Below are positions 25,678 to 34,551 of a stretch of 64,000 nucleotides of DNA, piece by piece. Made by a program: the position numbers and the translations under genes. This DNA comes from Serratia plymuthica (GTDB lineage: Bacteria; Pseudomonadota; Gammaproteobacteria; Enterobacterales; Enterobacteriaceae), in contig NZ_CP068771.1 of NCBI RefSeq assembly GCF_018336935.1, positions 2,604,001 through 2,668,000 on the forward strand, read 5' to 3'. The notes under the pieces are model-generated. The model searched no databases and was not told where the DNA came from. It worked only from the letters and a program-made list of their open reading frames with translations. Each line of letters begins with the position of its first letter. The stretch's first letter is position 1.

Positions 25678-27744
25678 ATGAAAAACGTCAAGTCCGGGAT
25701 CATCTGGCTGGTGGTGGCGTTAGTCGGCGCATTTGCCTTCGCCATGCTGGCGCTCAGCCGCGGGGAGCATGTTAACGCGGTCTGGCTGGTGGTGGCTGCC
25801 GTGGCCTGTTACAGCATCGCTTACCGTTTCTATAGCCTGTTTATCGCCAAGAAAGTGTTTGAGCTTGACGATCGCCGCATGACACCGGCGGAGCGTCGCA
25901 ACGACGGCCTGGACTATGTCCCCACCAACAAGTGGGTGCTGTTCGGTCACCACTTTGCCGCCATCGCCGGTGCCGGGCCGCTGGTCGGGCCGATTCTGGC
26001 CGCGCAGATGGGCTTTTTGCCGGGCACCATCTGGATCCTGGTCGGCGTCATGCTGGCCGGGGCGGTGCAGGACTTCCTGATCCTGTTCATTTCTACCCGC
26101 CGCGACGGCCGCTCGCTGGGTGAAATGGCCAAACAGGAACTCGGCGCCTTCGCCGGGGTGATCACCATGCTTGGCGCTCTGGGCGTGATGATCATCATTC
26201 TGTCCGCCCTGGCGCTGGTGGTGGTAAAAGCGCTGGCCGACAGCCCATGGGGCCTGTTCACCATCGCCGCCACCATTCCTATCGCGCTGTTTATGGGGAT
26301 ATACATGCGCTTTATTCGGCCGGGGAAAATCGCCGAAATCTCGGTGGTCGGCTTCGTACTGATGCTGCTGGCGATCATTTATGGCGGCAACGTGGCGCAA
26401 CACCCCTACTGGGGGCCCTTCTTTACGCTGCATGGCACTACCCTGACCTGGGTGCTGGTGATCTACGGTTTCGTCGCTTCGGTGCTGCCGGTATGGCTAT
26501 TGTTGGCGCCACGTGACTACCTTTCCACCTTTATGAAGATTGGCGTCATTATCGGGCTGGCGATAGGCATCGTCTTTGCCATGCCGGAAATGAAGATGCC
26601 TGCGGTATCGCGCTTTATCGACGGCAGCGGCCCGGTATTCGCCGGTTCACTGTTCCCGTTCCTGTTTATCACCATCGCCTGCGGTTCGATTTCCGGCTTC
26701 CATGCGCTGGTATCCAGCGGCACTACGCCGAAACTGGTGGAGCGCGAAAGCCATATTCGTTTTATCGGTTATGGCGCCATGCTGATGGAATCCTTCGTGG
26801 CCATCATGGCGCTGATTTGCGCTTCGGTGATCGACCCCGGCGTTTATTTCGCCATGAACTCTCCGGCGGCGCTGATTGGCACCACGGTGGAAAATGCCTC
26901 GCAGGTCATCAACAGCTGGGGCTTTATCATCACGCCGGAAACCCTGACGATGATCGCCAAAGACGTGGGCGAGCATTCGATCCTGTCGCGCGCCGGTGGC
27001 GCACCGACCTTTGCCGTGGGGATGGCGCACATCATCACCGAAGTGTTTAACAGCCGCGCGATGATGGCGTTCTGGTATCACTTCGCCATTCTGTTCGAGG
27101 CGCTGTTCATTCTGACCGCCGTCGATGCCGGCACCCGCGCCTGCCGCTTTATGGTGCAGGATCTGGTTGGCGTGGCGATCCCCCGGCTGGCCAACAACCG
27201 TTCATGGTTCGGTAATCTGGCAGGGACGACGGTGGCCGTCGCCGGTTGGGGGTTCTTCGTTTATCAGGGCGTGGTCGATCCGCTTGGCGGCATCAACACC
27301 CTGTGGCCGCTGTTTGGTATCGGCAACCAGATGCTGGCTTCAATGGCATTGATCCTCGGTACCGTTGTGCTGTTTAAAATGAAAAAACAGCGCTACGCCT
27401 GGGTGACCATTCTGCCAACCGTCTGGTTGTTCATTACCTCGATGACCGCCGGCTGGCAAAAAATCTTCCACGAGAAACCCAGCATCGGCTTCCTGGCGCA
27501 GGCGAAGAAATTCTCCACCGGTATTGAACAAGGCACTCTGATTGCCCCGGCCAAGACGCTGAAAGATATGGAAACCATAGTGTTCAGCAATCAGATTAAC
27601 GCCGCGCTCTGCGCTTTCTTTATGCTGGTGGCGGTGACCATGCTGGTTTCTGCATTCTTTGTGATCCGCCGTGCGTTGAACGCCAACCAACCTACGGCGA
27701 ATGAATCGCCAGTCACCCTTCGCGAGGAGACCGGCAAGATCTAA
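25678..27744 (+). CDS. cstA: CstA-family peptide/pyruvate transporter
   Basis: 688-residue inner-membrane protein with about 16-18 membrane segments. Family blocks include NDGLDYVPTNKWVLFGHHFAAIAGAGPLVGP, FLFITIACGSISGFHALVSSGTTPK and QGVVDPLGGINTLWPLFGIGNQML. E. coli has two members, CstA (peptide/pyruvate uptake in carbon starvation) and BtsT (pyruvate/H+ symporter); the sequence resembles both and the symbol is given with caution. The 5' context lacks btsSR-type genes. A ybdD-like gene, usual after cstA in E. coli, is absent. Start ATG 25678 is chosen over a TTG three codons earlier. Confidence 0.85.
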   Translation: MKNVKSGIIWLVVALVGAFAFAMLALSRGEHVNAVWLVVAAVACYSIAYRFYSLFIAKKVFELDDRRMTPAERRNDGLDYVPTNKWVLFGHHFAAIAGAGPLVGPILAAQMGFLPGTIWILVGVMLAGAVQDFLILFISTRRDGRSLGEMAKQELGAFAGVITMLGALGVMIIILSALALVVVKALADSPWGLFTIAATIPIALFMGIYMRFIRPGKIAEISVVGFVLMLLAIIYGGNVAQHPYWGPFFTLHGTTLTWVLVIYGFVASVLPVWLLLAPRDYLSTFMKIGVIIGLAIGIVFAMPEMKMPAVSRFIDGSGPVFAGSLFPFLFITIACGSISGFHALVSSGTTPKLVERESHIRFIGYGAMLMESFVAIMALICASVIDPGVYFAMNSPAALIGTTVENASQVINSWGFIITPETLTMIAKDVGEHSILSRAGGAPTFAVGMAHIITEVFNSRAMMAFWYHFAILFEALFILTAVDAGTRACRFMVQDLVGVAIPRLANNRSWFGNLAGTTVAVAGWGFFVYQGVVDPLGGINTLWPLFGIGNQMLASMALILGTVVLFKMKKQRYAWVTILPTVWLFITSMTAGWQKIFHEKPSIGFLAQAKKFSTGIEQGTLIAPAKTLKDMETIVFSNQINAALCAFFMLVAVTMLVSAFFVIRRALNANQPTANESPVTLREETGKI

Positions 27745-27763
27745 ACATTGAGTGAACTCTCGC

Positions 27764-27789
27764 AAGGGCGCTGCGGCGCCCTTTTTTTT
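27764..27789 (+). terminator. Terminator after cstA
   Basis: Stem GGGCGC / GCGCCC with loop TGCG, flanked by AA and followed by eight Ts. Confidence 0.93.
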
Positions 27790-27791
27790 GC

Positions 27792-27887
27792 TTATTTCAC
27801 CACCGCCATTTGTTCTCGCATGGCGGCTCTCGCCTTGGCTCGTTTCGACCAGACCACAGTTATGATCGGCACCAGAATCGAGACGGC
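27792..27887 (-). pseudogene. Possible C-terminal remnant of a lost membrane protein
   Basis: Just downstream of fsa on the same strand, one frame reads a hydrophobic segment AVSILVPIITVVW followed by a basic tail (SKRAKARAAMREQMAVV) and a TAA, the pattern of a transporter C-terminus. A TGA directly precedes it and there is no start codon for the hydrophobic part, so it cannot be a working gene. It may be what is left of a transporter once co-transcribed with fsa. At 32 codons it could also be chance. Confidence 0.3.
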
Positions 27888-27918
27888 TCAAGGCCGCCTC
27901 TCATCCTGGTAAACGGGA

Positions 27919-28584
27919 TCAGTTAAGCAGGTTGGTGCCAAATGCACCCTGCCAATCCTGTTCGAACTTCTCGACCGCCGCCTGCACCGCCGGAGCGACA
28001 AGGAACTGCTCGGCCACATCGACCGGCAAGGTAATCGCCTGGCAGCCCGCCAACAGGCACTCCAGCGCCTGCCGTGGCGTCTTGAAGCTGGCGGCCAGCA
28101 CCCGGGTGCCCGGCACGTGCAGCGTCAACAATTGCTGCAGTTCGCGCACCGTTTCGATGCCGTCACCGCCCTGTGCGTCCAGCCGGTTAACATAGGGGGC
28201 GACGTACTCCGCGCCGGCCAGCGCCGCCAATAGCCCCTGTCCGGCGCCATAAACCGCCGTACCCAATGTGGGGATAGACATCGATTTCAGCTTTTTAATC
28301 GCCGCCAGCCCCTCGGCGGTCGCCGGGATCTTGACGACCAAACCAGGCACTCGCTGATGAAGCAGCGCCGCCTCCGCCACCATGCGCTCTGCGTCGTTGG
28401 CCATCACCTGGGCAAACAGCTTGCCGGTTCCGCCCAGTGCATCACGCAGCGCCGGCAAGACCTCCCAAATGGGCTTCCCCTCTTTGGCAACAATGCTCGG
28501 ATTGGTGGTGACGCCGTGCAACGGCAGAATGCGTGCCAGGCGTTTTACAGCATTCACATCGGCGGTATCGAGATAAAGCTCCAT
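27919..28584 (-). CDS. fsa: Fructose-6-phosphate aldolase (transaldolase-like)
   Basis: 221-residue enzyme of the small transaldolase family that splits fructose 6-phosphate into dihydroxyacetone and glyceraldehyde 3-phosphate (or the reverse). The Schiff-base lysine is Lys85 ([10 protein letters not shown]), the same number as in E. coli FsaA; the TTNPSI block and QGGDG loop are present. FsaA and FsaB (TalC) cannot be told apart here, so only fsa is given. It stands alone on the minus strand, divergent from yciT, with an FNR box and fitting -10 element upstream, suggesting anaerobic expression. Confidence 0.88.
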   Translation of the reverse strand: MELYLDTADVNAVKRLARILPLHGVTTNPSIVAKEGKPIWEVLPALRDALGGTGKLFAQVMANDAERMVAEAALLHQRVPGLVVKIPATAEGLAAIKKLKSMSIPTLGTAVYGAGQGLLAALAGAEYVAPYVNRLDAQGGDGIETVRELQQLLTLHVPGTRVLAASFKTPRQALECLLAGCQAITLPVDVAEQFLVAPAVQAAVEKFEQDWQGAFGTNLLN

Positions 28585-28927
28585 TACGGACTCCTGAATC
28601 TTCTGTAGGCGAATTCAACCTTTCATCATAGTAGAGCAAAAGAACTCATGATTTTTGATCGCTATCAAATCAATTTCCATTCAAAACAACGCCAAGGGCA
28701 AAAGTAGAGTCACTGAATGGCAGGTGGCCCGCGGGCTTCGTTCCGCCGCGCTCTTCACCCCTTCCGGCCCGGGCATTCGCGGCAGAGTTGCTCGCGACGC
28801 TGGATAATCCGCGTTCTTTACCTCATCATCTTCTGACGCGCAGGATGGTATTATGGCGCGAACAGAACATACTATTTAAACAACAAATATTAGCGGCCAC
28901 ACATTGGTAGCCGCACATCAGGTCGAT
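28585..28927. other. Intergenic region between fsa and yciT
   Basis: About 340 bases. The left third holds the FNR-type promoter of fsa. A GC-rich middle (about 28720-28815) has no open frame I can support, then an AT-rich segment leads to yciT. No RNA gene recognised. Confidence 0.5.
28625..28668 (-). promoter_or_regulatory. FNR class II promoter upstream of fsa
   Basis: TTGATCGCTATCAA (28655-28668) matches the FNR consensus TTGAT-N4-ATCAA perfectly. On the minus strand TATGAT (28630-28625) is a good -10; a start about 7 bases further (near 28618) would put the FNR centre at about -42, the class II activator position. Confidence 0.75.
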
Positions 28928-29674
28928 ATGAATTCAAGACAACAAACAATTTTGCAGTTGGTGAACGAACGTCGAAGGATCAGCGTCAGCGATCTGTCGC
29001 GCGCCACCGGGGTTTCAGAGGTGACTATCCGTCAGGACTTGAATCTGCTGGAAAAGCGCAGCTATCTGAAACGGGTGCACGGTTCCGCATTGGCGCTGGA
29101 AAGCGACGACGTCGATGCGCGCATGATGTCCAATTTTGTTCTCAAGCAGAAGCTGGCGCGGTTTGCCGCTTCGCAGGTTAACGACGGCGAAACCATCTTT
29201 ATAGAAAATGGCAGTACCAACGCGCTGTTGGCGCGCTATATCGCCGAACGCAAAAGCATCACGCTGATTACCGTCAGCCACTATATCGCCACTCTGCTGA
29301 AAGAGAGCGATTGTGAGGTGATAGTGCTGGGTGGCATGTATCAGAAAAAGAGTGAGACCCTGGTCGGGCCGCTGACGCGCATGTGCATCCAGCAGGTTCA
29401 TTTCAGCAAGGCGTTCATCGGCATTGACGGTTACCATGCGGAAACCGGCTTTACCGGCCGCGATATGATGCGCGCCGACGTGGTCAACGCCGTGCTGGCG
29501 AAGGGTATGGAAAATATCGTGCTGACAGATTCGTCCAAGTTTGGTCAGATCCAACCCAATCCGTTGGCACAGCAAGGAAAGATTGATCGGGTGATCACCG
29601 ATTCGCGCCTGGAACCGGAGTATCAGCACCAGTTGGAACGCCAGGGAATACGGCTGGATAGGGTCGGCGATTAA
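28928..29674 (+). CDS. yciT: DeoR-family regulator YciT
   Basis: 248-residue regulator with a DeoR helix-turn-helix (residues 6-57, [26 protein letters not shown]) and a sugar-phosphate-sensing DeoRC domain. It is clearly the E. coli YciT orthologue (shared [10 protein letters not shown] start, [37 protein letters not shown]). E. coli places it beside osmB; here an araD gene is inserted between. I take ATG 28928, with AGGT just upstream, over an in-frame TTG at 28904. The effector is not known; neighbouring fsa and araD both handle sugar phosphates. Confidence 0.93.
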   Translation: MNSRQQTILQLVNERRRISVSDLSRATGVSEVTIRQDLNLLEKRSYLKRVHGSALALESDDVDARMMSNFVLKQKLARFAASQVNDGETIFIENGSTNALLARYIAERKSITLITVSHYIATLLKESDCEVIVLGGMYQKKSETLVGPLTRMCIQQVHFSKAFIGIDGYHAETGFTGRDMMRADVVNAVLAKGMENIVLTDSSKFGQIQPNPLAQQGKIDRVITDSRLEPEYQHQLERQGIRLDRVGD

Positions 29675-29723
29675 ACGACTTTTGGAACGACAGGCGGGCA
29701 CCCTGCGGCTGCCCACCTGATGT

Positions 29724-30419
29724 TCACTGCCCGTAATAGGCGTTTTTGCCGTGCTTGCGCAGGTAGTGTTTATCCAGCAACGTTTGCTGCATGTTCTCAA
29801 GCCCAGGCGTCAGTTGGCGTGAAAAAATCCCCATATAGGCAATTTCCTCCAGCACGACGGCATTGTGCACCGCGTTATCCGCGTCTTTACCCCAGGTAAA
29901 CGGGCCGTGAGAATGCACCAGCACCGCCGGCATGCTGGCCGGATCCAATCGCCTTTCGTGGAAGGTTTCGACAATCACCCTGCCGGTCTCCCATTCATAA
30001 CGCCCGGCAATTTCCTCATCCCGCATGGTTCGAGTACAGGGAATGTCACCGTAGAAATAATCGGCATGAGTGGTGCCCCAGGCGGGGATATCCTGGCCGG
30101 CCTGCGCCCAGATGGTGGCGTGCCGCGAATGGGTGTGCACAATACCGCCGACCGCATCGAACTCGAGATACAATGCCCGGTGAGTATCACTGTCTGAAGA
30201 GGGTTTTTTATTGCCCTCCACCACATTGCCGCTTTCCAGTTCCACTACCACCATATCGTCACAGGTCATTACCTCATACTCCACCCCGGAAGGTTTGATC
30301 ACCATCAGCCCTGCCTGGCGATCGAGGGCGCTGACGTTGCCCCAGGTGAAGGTCACCAGATGGTGGCGCGGCAATGCCAGATTTGCTGCCAATACCTGCT
30401 GTTTAAGATCGTCGAGCAT
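29724..30419 (-). CDS. araD: L-ribulose-5-phosphate 4-epimerase
   Basis: Class II aldolase-fold enzyme of 231 residues interconverting L-ribulose 5-phosphate and D-xylulose 5-phosphate. It is nearly collinear with E. coli AraD (231), with zinc-binding [14 protein letters not shown] and the C-terminal [17 protein letters not shown] 30419 has GGGAAAG upstream. UlaF and SgbE are paralogues of similar length, so araD is the best but not the only name. There is no araBA in view: the gene is a single unit convergent with yciT. Control is not evident. Confidence 0.85.
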   Translation of the reverse strand: MLDDLKQQVLAANLALPRHHLVTFTWGNVSALDRQAGLMVIKPSGVEYEVMTCDDMVVVELESGNVVEGNKKPSSDSDTHRALYLEFDAVGGIVHTHSRHATIWAQAGQDIPAWGTTHADYFYGDIPCTRTMRDEEIAGRYEWETGRVIVETFHERRLDPASMPAVLVHSHGPFTWGKDADNAVHNAVVLEEIAYMGIFSRQLTPGLENMQQTLLDKHYLRKHGKNAYYGQ

Positions 30420-30790
30420 TTGTCTTTCCCGGTTAAGCCTGTCTGCGAATATTGTCGGTAGGCCGGCGACGGGGCGGTATGGCATAAATCGCTAAAGACC
30501 GCGTAGGCTTCTGCTGGATGCGGAGTTCTGCGGGGTTAAACGGTGATTCGCTTATCGGAAAGAAAGAGAGGCATCAGGAATTTAGGACTATTTACCTGTT
30601 TATTGCTCAACAGTCGCTTATAGTGAATTTGGGCAGAAAAACCGCTTTCAATTTTTTAATGTTCTGCCTTTAACAAATAATGCCATTTTTTATATCGATA
30701 CTGTATGGGAGCCGATAGCAGGCCGAATTTATGGTTCACGCCTATACTTAAAGGGCACTTCCATATAGCCAATGCTAAGGAGAAGTCATT
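30420..30790. other. Intergenic region between araD and osmB
   Basis: 370 bases, AT-rich to the right. It contains the osmB promoter; no small ORF or RNA gene recognised. Confidence 0.5.
30742..30751 (+). promoter_or_regulatory. osmB promoter -10, RpoS type
   Basis: CTATACTTAA agrees with the extended -10 preferred by sigma-S (KCTAYRCTTAA), 40 bases before the osmB start. osmB of E. coli is induced by osmotic stress and in stationary phase through RpoS. Confidence 0.7.
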
Positions 30791-31009
30791 ATGATGATTA
30801 TCAATAAACGTTTCGCCACCGCTGCTCTGGCACTGACTCTGGCGTTTTCACTCAGTGCTTGTTCCAACATGTCCAAACGTGACCGCAACACCGCAATTGG
30901 TGCCGGCGCAGGGGCCGTAGGCGGTGCAGTACTGACCGATGGTAGCGCATTGGGTACGCTTGGTGGGGCCGCCGTTGGGGGCATCATTGGGCATCAGGTT
31001 GGCAAATAA
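30791..31009 (+). CDS. osmB: Osmotically inducible lipoprotein OsmB
   Basis: 72-residue outer-membrane lipoprotein. Lipobox LSAC gives the lipidated Cys near residue 24; the rest is a Gly/Ala-rich 17 kDa-antigen-like glycine zipper (GAGAGAVGGAVL, GGAAVGGIIGHQVGK). It is close to E. coli OsmB (72) over the whole length. AAGGAG lies 8 bases before the ATG; a second ATG follows directly. It lies divergent from araD and convergent with yciH. Confidence 0.94.
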   Translation: MMIINKRFATAALALTLAFSLSACSNMSKRDRNTAIGAGAGAVGGAVLTDGSALGTLGGAAVGGIIGHQVGK

Positions 31010-31164
31010 CCAGCACGGCCGCTGTAGATACCTCTGCCGACAGGCTGGCAAAAGCGTTTTCGCTTTGACGTATTAAGCATAATAAAGATTATTTCAGGTC
31101 TGTATTACCTTTAATCCATGGCATTTTCGCCATCGATGGGCTCCGGCCCGACAGCACGACCTAA

Positions 31165-31195
31165 GCCATGCCGCAACATTGCACTGCGGCATGGC
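31165..31195. repeat. Inverted repeat between osmB and yciH
   Basis: GCCATGCCGCA / TGCGGCATGGC, 11-base arms, 9-base loop, 17 bases beyond the yciH stop. Probably stops or protects pyrF-yciH mRNA, but there is no T run on either strand. Confidence 0.6.
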
Positions 31196-31211
31196 ACTCC
31201 GCCTGCAGCCG

Positions 31212-31538
31212 TTAACCGCCCGCCAGCTTGACCTTCATCCCCTTGGCTTCCAGCAACTGCTTGAGGAGATCACGTTTATCGCCCTGGATCTCGATCACCG
31301 CATCTTTGACCGAGCCACCGCACCCGCATTTCTTCTTCAGCTCTGCCGCCAGCTTTTCAAGCGCCGCATCGTCCAAATCAATTCCGGTGATCAGGCAAAC
31401 GCCCTTCCCCTTGCGCCCACTGGTCTGGCGCTGAATGCGCACGATGCCGTCTCCCTTGGCTCGCTGCGGTTTGACCTCTTCTTGCTTGATGCGCCCGCTG
31501 TCGGTGGAGTAAACCAACCGGCTATTGTCGTCATTCAT
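31212..31538 (-). CDS. yciH: YciH, SUI1/eIF1-like translation factor
   Basis: 108-residue SUI1-domain protein (C-terminal 75 residues, with KGVCLITGIDLDDAALEKLAAELKKKCGCGGSVKD) related to eukaryotic eIF1. Proposed to affect initiation fidelity in E. coli; the precise role is unsettled. It lies 11 bases downstream of pyrF in the same orientation, as in E. coli, so the two share a transcript. Confidence 0.95.
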   Translation of the reverse strand: MNDDNSRLVYSTDSGRIKQEEVKPQRAKGDGIVRIQRQTSGRKGKGVCLITGIDLDDAALEKLAAELKKKCGCGGSVKDAVIEIQGDKRDLLKQLLEAKGMKVKLAGG

Positions 31539-31549
31539 TTCAAGCCCCC

Positions 31550-32278
31550 TTAAGCCAGCGAGGCGCGAATAGCGCTCAGCGTGGCGGCAGGATCGGCGGA
31601 TTGGGTGATCGGGCGCCCAATCACCATATAATCGACCCCGGCGGCCTGCGCCTGCACCGGCGTCATGATGCGGCGTTGATCGCCGGCTGCGCTGCCCTCT
31701 GGACGAATGCCCGGCGTGACCAGCTGGAACTGACGCCCGCAGGCTGCTTTCAGCCGTTCGGCCTCATGCGCCGAACAGACAACACCGTCCAGCCCGCAAT
31801 CACGGGCCAAACGCGCCAGCCGCTCAGCCTGCTCGGCCGGAGAAATGTTGATGCCGATAGCCTGCAGATCCTCCGCTTCCATGCTGGTGAGCACGGTTAC
31901 GGCGATCAATAACGGCGCCTCTGCGCCATAGGGCAGCAGCGCCTCTTTAGCCGCAGTCATCATGCGTGCGCCGCCGCTGGCGTGGACGTTGACCATCCAT
32001 ACGCCCAGTTCGGCCGCTGCCGCTACCGCATGGGCCGTGGTATTGGGGATATCGTGGAATTTTAAATCCAGGAATACGTCGAAGCCGCGCTCGTGCAAAT
32101 CGCGCACCAGCTGCGGCCCAAACAGGGTGAACATTTCTTTGCCCACTTTTAATCGACAGTCCTGCGGATTAATGCGATCGGCAAACGCCAACGCGGCGCC
32201 TTTATCGGCATAATCCAGCGCAACGATGATCGGAGATGATTTTAAGTCATTGTTATTAATGTTTTTTTCAGACTTCAT
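31550..32278 (-). CDS. pyrF: Orotidine 5'-phosphate decarboxylase
   Basis: Last step of UMP synthesis (OMP to UMP + CO2). 242 residues with the catalytic block [10 protein letters not shown], an upstream KVGKEMF lysine, and the phosphate-binding GRPITQS end. ATG 32278 has AAGG 10 bases upstream; the N-terminal 15 residues are poorly conserved, as usual, and ATGs further upstream are less likely. First gene of pyrF-yciH. In E. coli lapB lies directly upstream; here a DUF1471 gene and a small DNA-binding-like gene come between. Confidence 0.96.
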   Translation of the reverse strand: MKSEKNINNNDLKSSPIIVALDYADKGAALAFADRINPQDCRLKVGKEMFTLFGPQLVRDLHERGFDVFLDLKFHDIPNTTAHAVAAAAELGVWMVNVHASGGARMMTAAKEALLPYGAEAPLLIAVTVLTSMEAEDLQAIGINISPAEQAERLARLARDCGLDGVVCSAHEAERLKAACGRQFQLVTPGIRPEGSAAGDQRRIMTPVQAQAAGVDYMVIGRPITQSADPAATLSAIRASLA

Positions 32279-32606
32279 TTCTTCTACCTTCTTTAAAATG
32301 GACATGACCAGGTAATAACCCACCAAACTGACCGCCGCATTCTACATGCCGGCCGGCAGAAATCCCAGCCACAGCGCCCTCTGCCGTTAAGTAATGTTAA
32401 TCCATCGTTCGTCATCAAGCGTCAATAAGCCCCCAAAACCAATAGCGCAGGCTGCGTAAAGCGCCGTAAAGATGCGTAAATTATCAATCAGATATTTTGA
32501 ACAAGATGCTCAGCATTATCAGATTTTAAATCCGTACGGATACTTTATTATTCAACACATCGGAAGCGAACTGCTTCCAACCTAAACAAACTGACCGGAG
32601 TCACCC
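32279..32606. other. Intergenic region between pyrF and the DUF1471 gene
   Basis: About 330 bases with divergent promoters. TTGACG- and TTGATG-type -35 candidates for pyrF are seen around 32410-32435 on the minus strand, but no pair is convincing. No PurR site seen. Confidence 0.4.
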
Positions 32607-32867
32607 ATGAAAACCATCAAATATTTTGCAGCCGCTACCGCCATCGCCCTGACCTCTTTCGCAACCTTCGCCGCTGAACCTGTCAATTTGCAACAGGCCA
32701 ATGACCTGGCGCCTGCCGGTGTCGTCTCCGCAGGCCACGCAACGACCCTGAGCGGCCTGGAAGCCAAACTGGCAGCCAAAGCAGAAGCTCAGGGCGCCAG
32801 CAGCTACCGCATTATCTCCGCCGGTGGTAACAACCTGCTGAGCGGTACTGCCATCATCTACAAATAA
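32607..32867 (+). CDS. DUF1471 (YdgH/BhsA/McbA-like) secreted small protein
   Basis: 86 residues with a signal peptide cleaved near ATFAAE (about residue 22) and a DUF1471 domain after it, ending in YRIISAGGNNLLSGTAIIYK. The family (BhsA, McbA, YhcN and others) acts in the periplasm or outer membrane in stress and biofilm responses; individual functions are poorly known. It is alone on the plus strand in an insertion between pyrF and lapB relative to E. coli. Not assigned to a specific paralogue. Confidence 0.85.
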   Translation: MKTIKYFAAATAIALTSFATFAAEPVNLQQANDLAPAGVVSAGHATTLSGLEAKLAAKAEAQGASSYRIISAGGNNLLSGTAIIYK

Positions 32868-33034
32868 GTCTCTTCGCTATAGGGCCCGGCACGCCGGGCT
32901 CTGCCTATTTCCCCGCCATTACGTTCATAATTCCCGCGCCCAATGTTACATAAATATTAAATTTTTATTACACCCTAGACTCTTACTCATTACTGGCTTA
33001 GCTTGAAGGTATCTTCCCGCAGAAAGGCTTCAAA

Positions 33035-33331
33035 ATGAGCGAGATATCTACACTAACCATCAAAATCCCTCTGGAACTCAAAGAGAAAATTCGTACTATT
33101 GCCGCTGAGAACCAACTCTCTCTGAGTGCTGAGGTGTGTCAGCGCCTTGAAAGCAGCTTCGAAGCGCCGGTTAAAGCGGAAAAAACCGCTAAAAAATCGG
33201 ATGAGCTGCACCACGGCGAAATCGATAATCAGGGGATTGAAGAAGAAATCGAACAGCCTCTGAACCAGAAAGAATTGAAAAAGCTGCGTCAGTTGCTGAA
33301 AGGCGGCGTGAAAGCCGGCAAGAAAAAGTAA
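33035..33331 (+). CDS. Small Arc-type ribbon-helix-helix protein
   Basis: 98 residues. The N-terminal half (LTIKIPLELKEKIRTIAAENQLSLSAEVCQRLESSF) has the beta-strand, helix, helix pattern of an Arc/MetJ-fold DNA-binding domain; the C-terminal half is highly charged and ends in a Lys-rich tail (GGVKAGKKK). It is not a recognised toxin-antitoxin pair: no partner gene lies next to it. It is probably a DNA-binding regulator of unknown target, standing alone and ended by a bidirectional terminator shared with lapB. Confidence 0.7.
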   Translation: MSEISTLTIKIPLELKEKIRTIAAENQLSLSAEVCQRLESSFEAPVKAEKTAKKSDELHHGEIDNQGIEEEIEQPLNQKELKKLRQLLKGGVKAGKKK

Positions 33332-33345
33332 TACCCTATACTACG

Positions 33346-33376
33346 AAAAACGGGGCGATATTATCGCCCCGTTTTT
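33346..33376. terminator. Bidirectional terminator between the RHH gene and lapB
   Basis: Stem CGGGGCGAT / ATCGCCCCG with a 3-base loop, flanked by five As on the left and six Ts on the right, so it can end transcripts from both sides. Confidence 0.93.
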
Positions 33377-34545
33377 TATTGCCCATCCAGCCCGCGAATC
33401 GGCTTAACCGATGCCCAGGCCCGACATGACGGGCAATGCCAATACAGTGAATGCGCGGTAAAACCGCATTTGTGGCAACGATAGCGCGGTTTGGTACGGA
33501 TTTGCTCACCCACCATGTCGCGCAGCAGCAGCAGGCTCTCTTTGGCACGCCCATCTTCGGCGTCCGCCAGGTGGTAATCCATCAGACGGTAAAACACGCG
33601 CATGGTCGGATGACGCTGTAATTGACGGTTGATATACACCTGAACGACGTCGCGCCCTTCGTGCTGTTCAATGATCTCCGCCAACATCAGCTCGGCGGTG
33701 GCGCCCGTATTTTCCTCTACGCAACGCTTGAGGAACTCCGCCCAGTCCTGCTGATTTTCCAAATGTTGATAACATTCATGCAGCATAGGCAAGGTTTCGC
33801 TAACCAGCTCTTTATCCTGGTTCAGCACCCGCTGCAGGGACTCGACCGCTTTGGCGTATTCAGCCTGGGCCATATAAATGCGACCGAGCATAATCGACAC
33901 ACGGGCGCACTGTTTATCCGCCGAGGCCGCACGTTTCAGCAGGCTCATCGCCTTATCAAGATCGTCGCTGCCCATAGCCTGTAGCGCCAGCTCACAGTAG
34001 AAATGCGCGATCTCGATACGTTGTTTGTCTTTACCCAGCTTGACCAGTTTTTCCGCCACGTCGATCGCTTTCAGCCAGTCGCTGGTTGCCTGGTGGATCA
34101 CCAGCAATTGCTGCAACGCCGAGATGCGGAAATCCTCTTCGCCGACCAATTGGCCAAACATGTCTTCCGCGCGATCGTACATGCCCGCGGCCATATAGTC
34201 GCGCCCGAGCTGTTGCACTGCCAGCAGGCGTTGTTCGAAGGTCAGGGAGGCGCTTTCCATCAGCGCCTGATGGATGCGTATTGCGCGGTCGACCTCGCCG
34301 CGCGAGCGGAACAGGTTACCCAGCGTCAGGTGGGCTTCAACGGTGGTGCTATCCTCTTTCAACATATCGAGGAACAGATCGACCGCTTTATCCTGCTGAT
34401 TGGAAAGCAGGAAGTTCACCCCGGCCACATATTCACGCGACAGACGGTTGGCTTCCTGTTGTTTATCCTGTTGAGCACTTCTGCGCCCCATGTACCAACC
34501 GTACGCGGCAGCCACGGGCAGCAACAGAAACAGCAGCTCTAACAT
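33376..34545 (-). CDS. lapB: LapB (YciM), lipopolysaccharide assembly/LpxC control protein
   Basis: 389 residues: an N-terminal membrane anchor (about 1-20), a series of tetratricopeptide repeats, and a C-terminal rubredoxin-like metal knuckle (CHKCGFTAHSLYWHCPSC). LapB works with FtsH to promote LpxC degradation and coordinates LPS synthesis. Length is the same as E. coli LapB (389). It is 6 bases after lapA in the same operon order as E. coli. Confidence 0.96.
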   Translation of the reverse strand: MLELLFLLLPVAAAYGWYMGRRSAQQDKQQEANRLSREYVAGVNFLLSNQQDKAVDLFLDMLKEDSTTVEAHLTLGNLFRSRGEVDRAIRIHQALMESASLTFEQRLLAVQQLGRDYMAAGMYDRAEDMFGQLVGEEDFRISALQQLLVIHQATSDWLKAIDVAEKLVKLGKDKQRIEIAHFYCELALQAMGSDDLDKAMSLLKRAASADKQCARVSIMLGRIYMAQAEYAKAVESLQRVLNQDKELVSETLPMLHECYQHLENQQDWAEFLKRCVEENTGATAELMLAEIIEQHEGRDVVQVYINRQLQRHPTMRVFYRLMDYHLADAEDGRAKESLLLLRDMVGEQIRTKPRYRCHKCGFTAHSLYWHCPSCRAWASVKPIRGLDGQ

Positions 34546-34551
34546 AAAAGG

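Noticed and set aside
28720..28820. GC-rich patch between fsa and yciT as possible gene or RNA remnant
   Set aside because: No frame, hairpin or promoter that I can defend.
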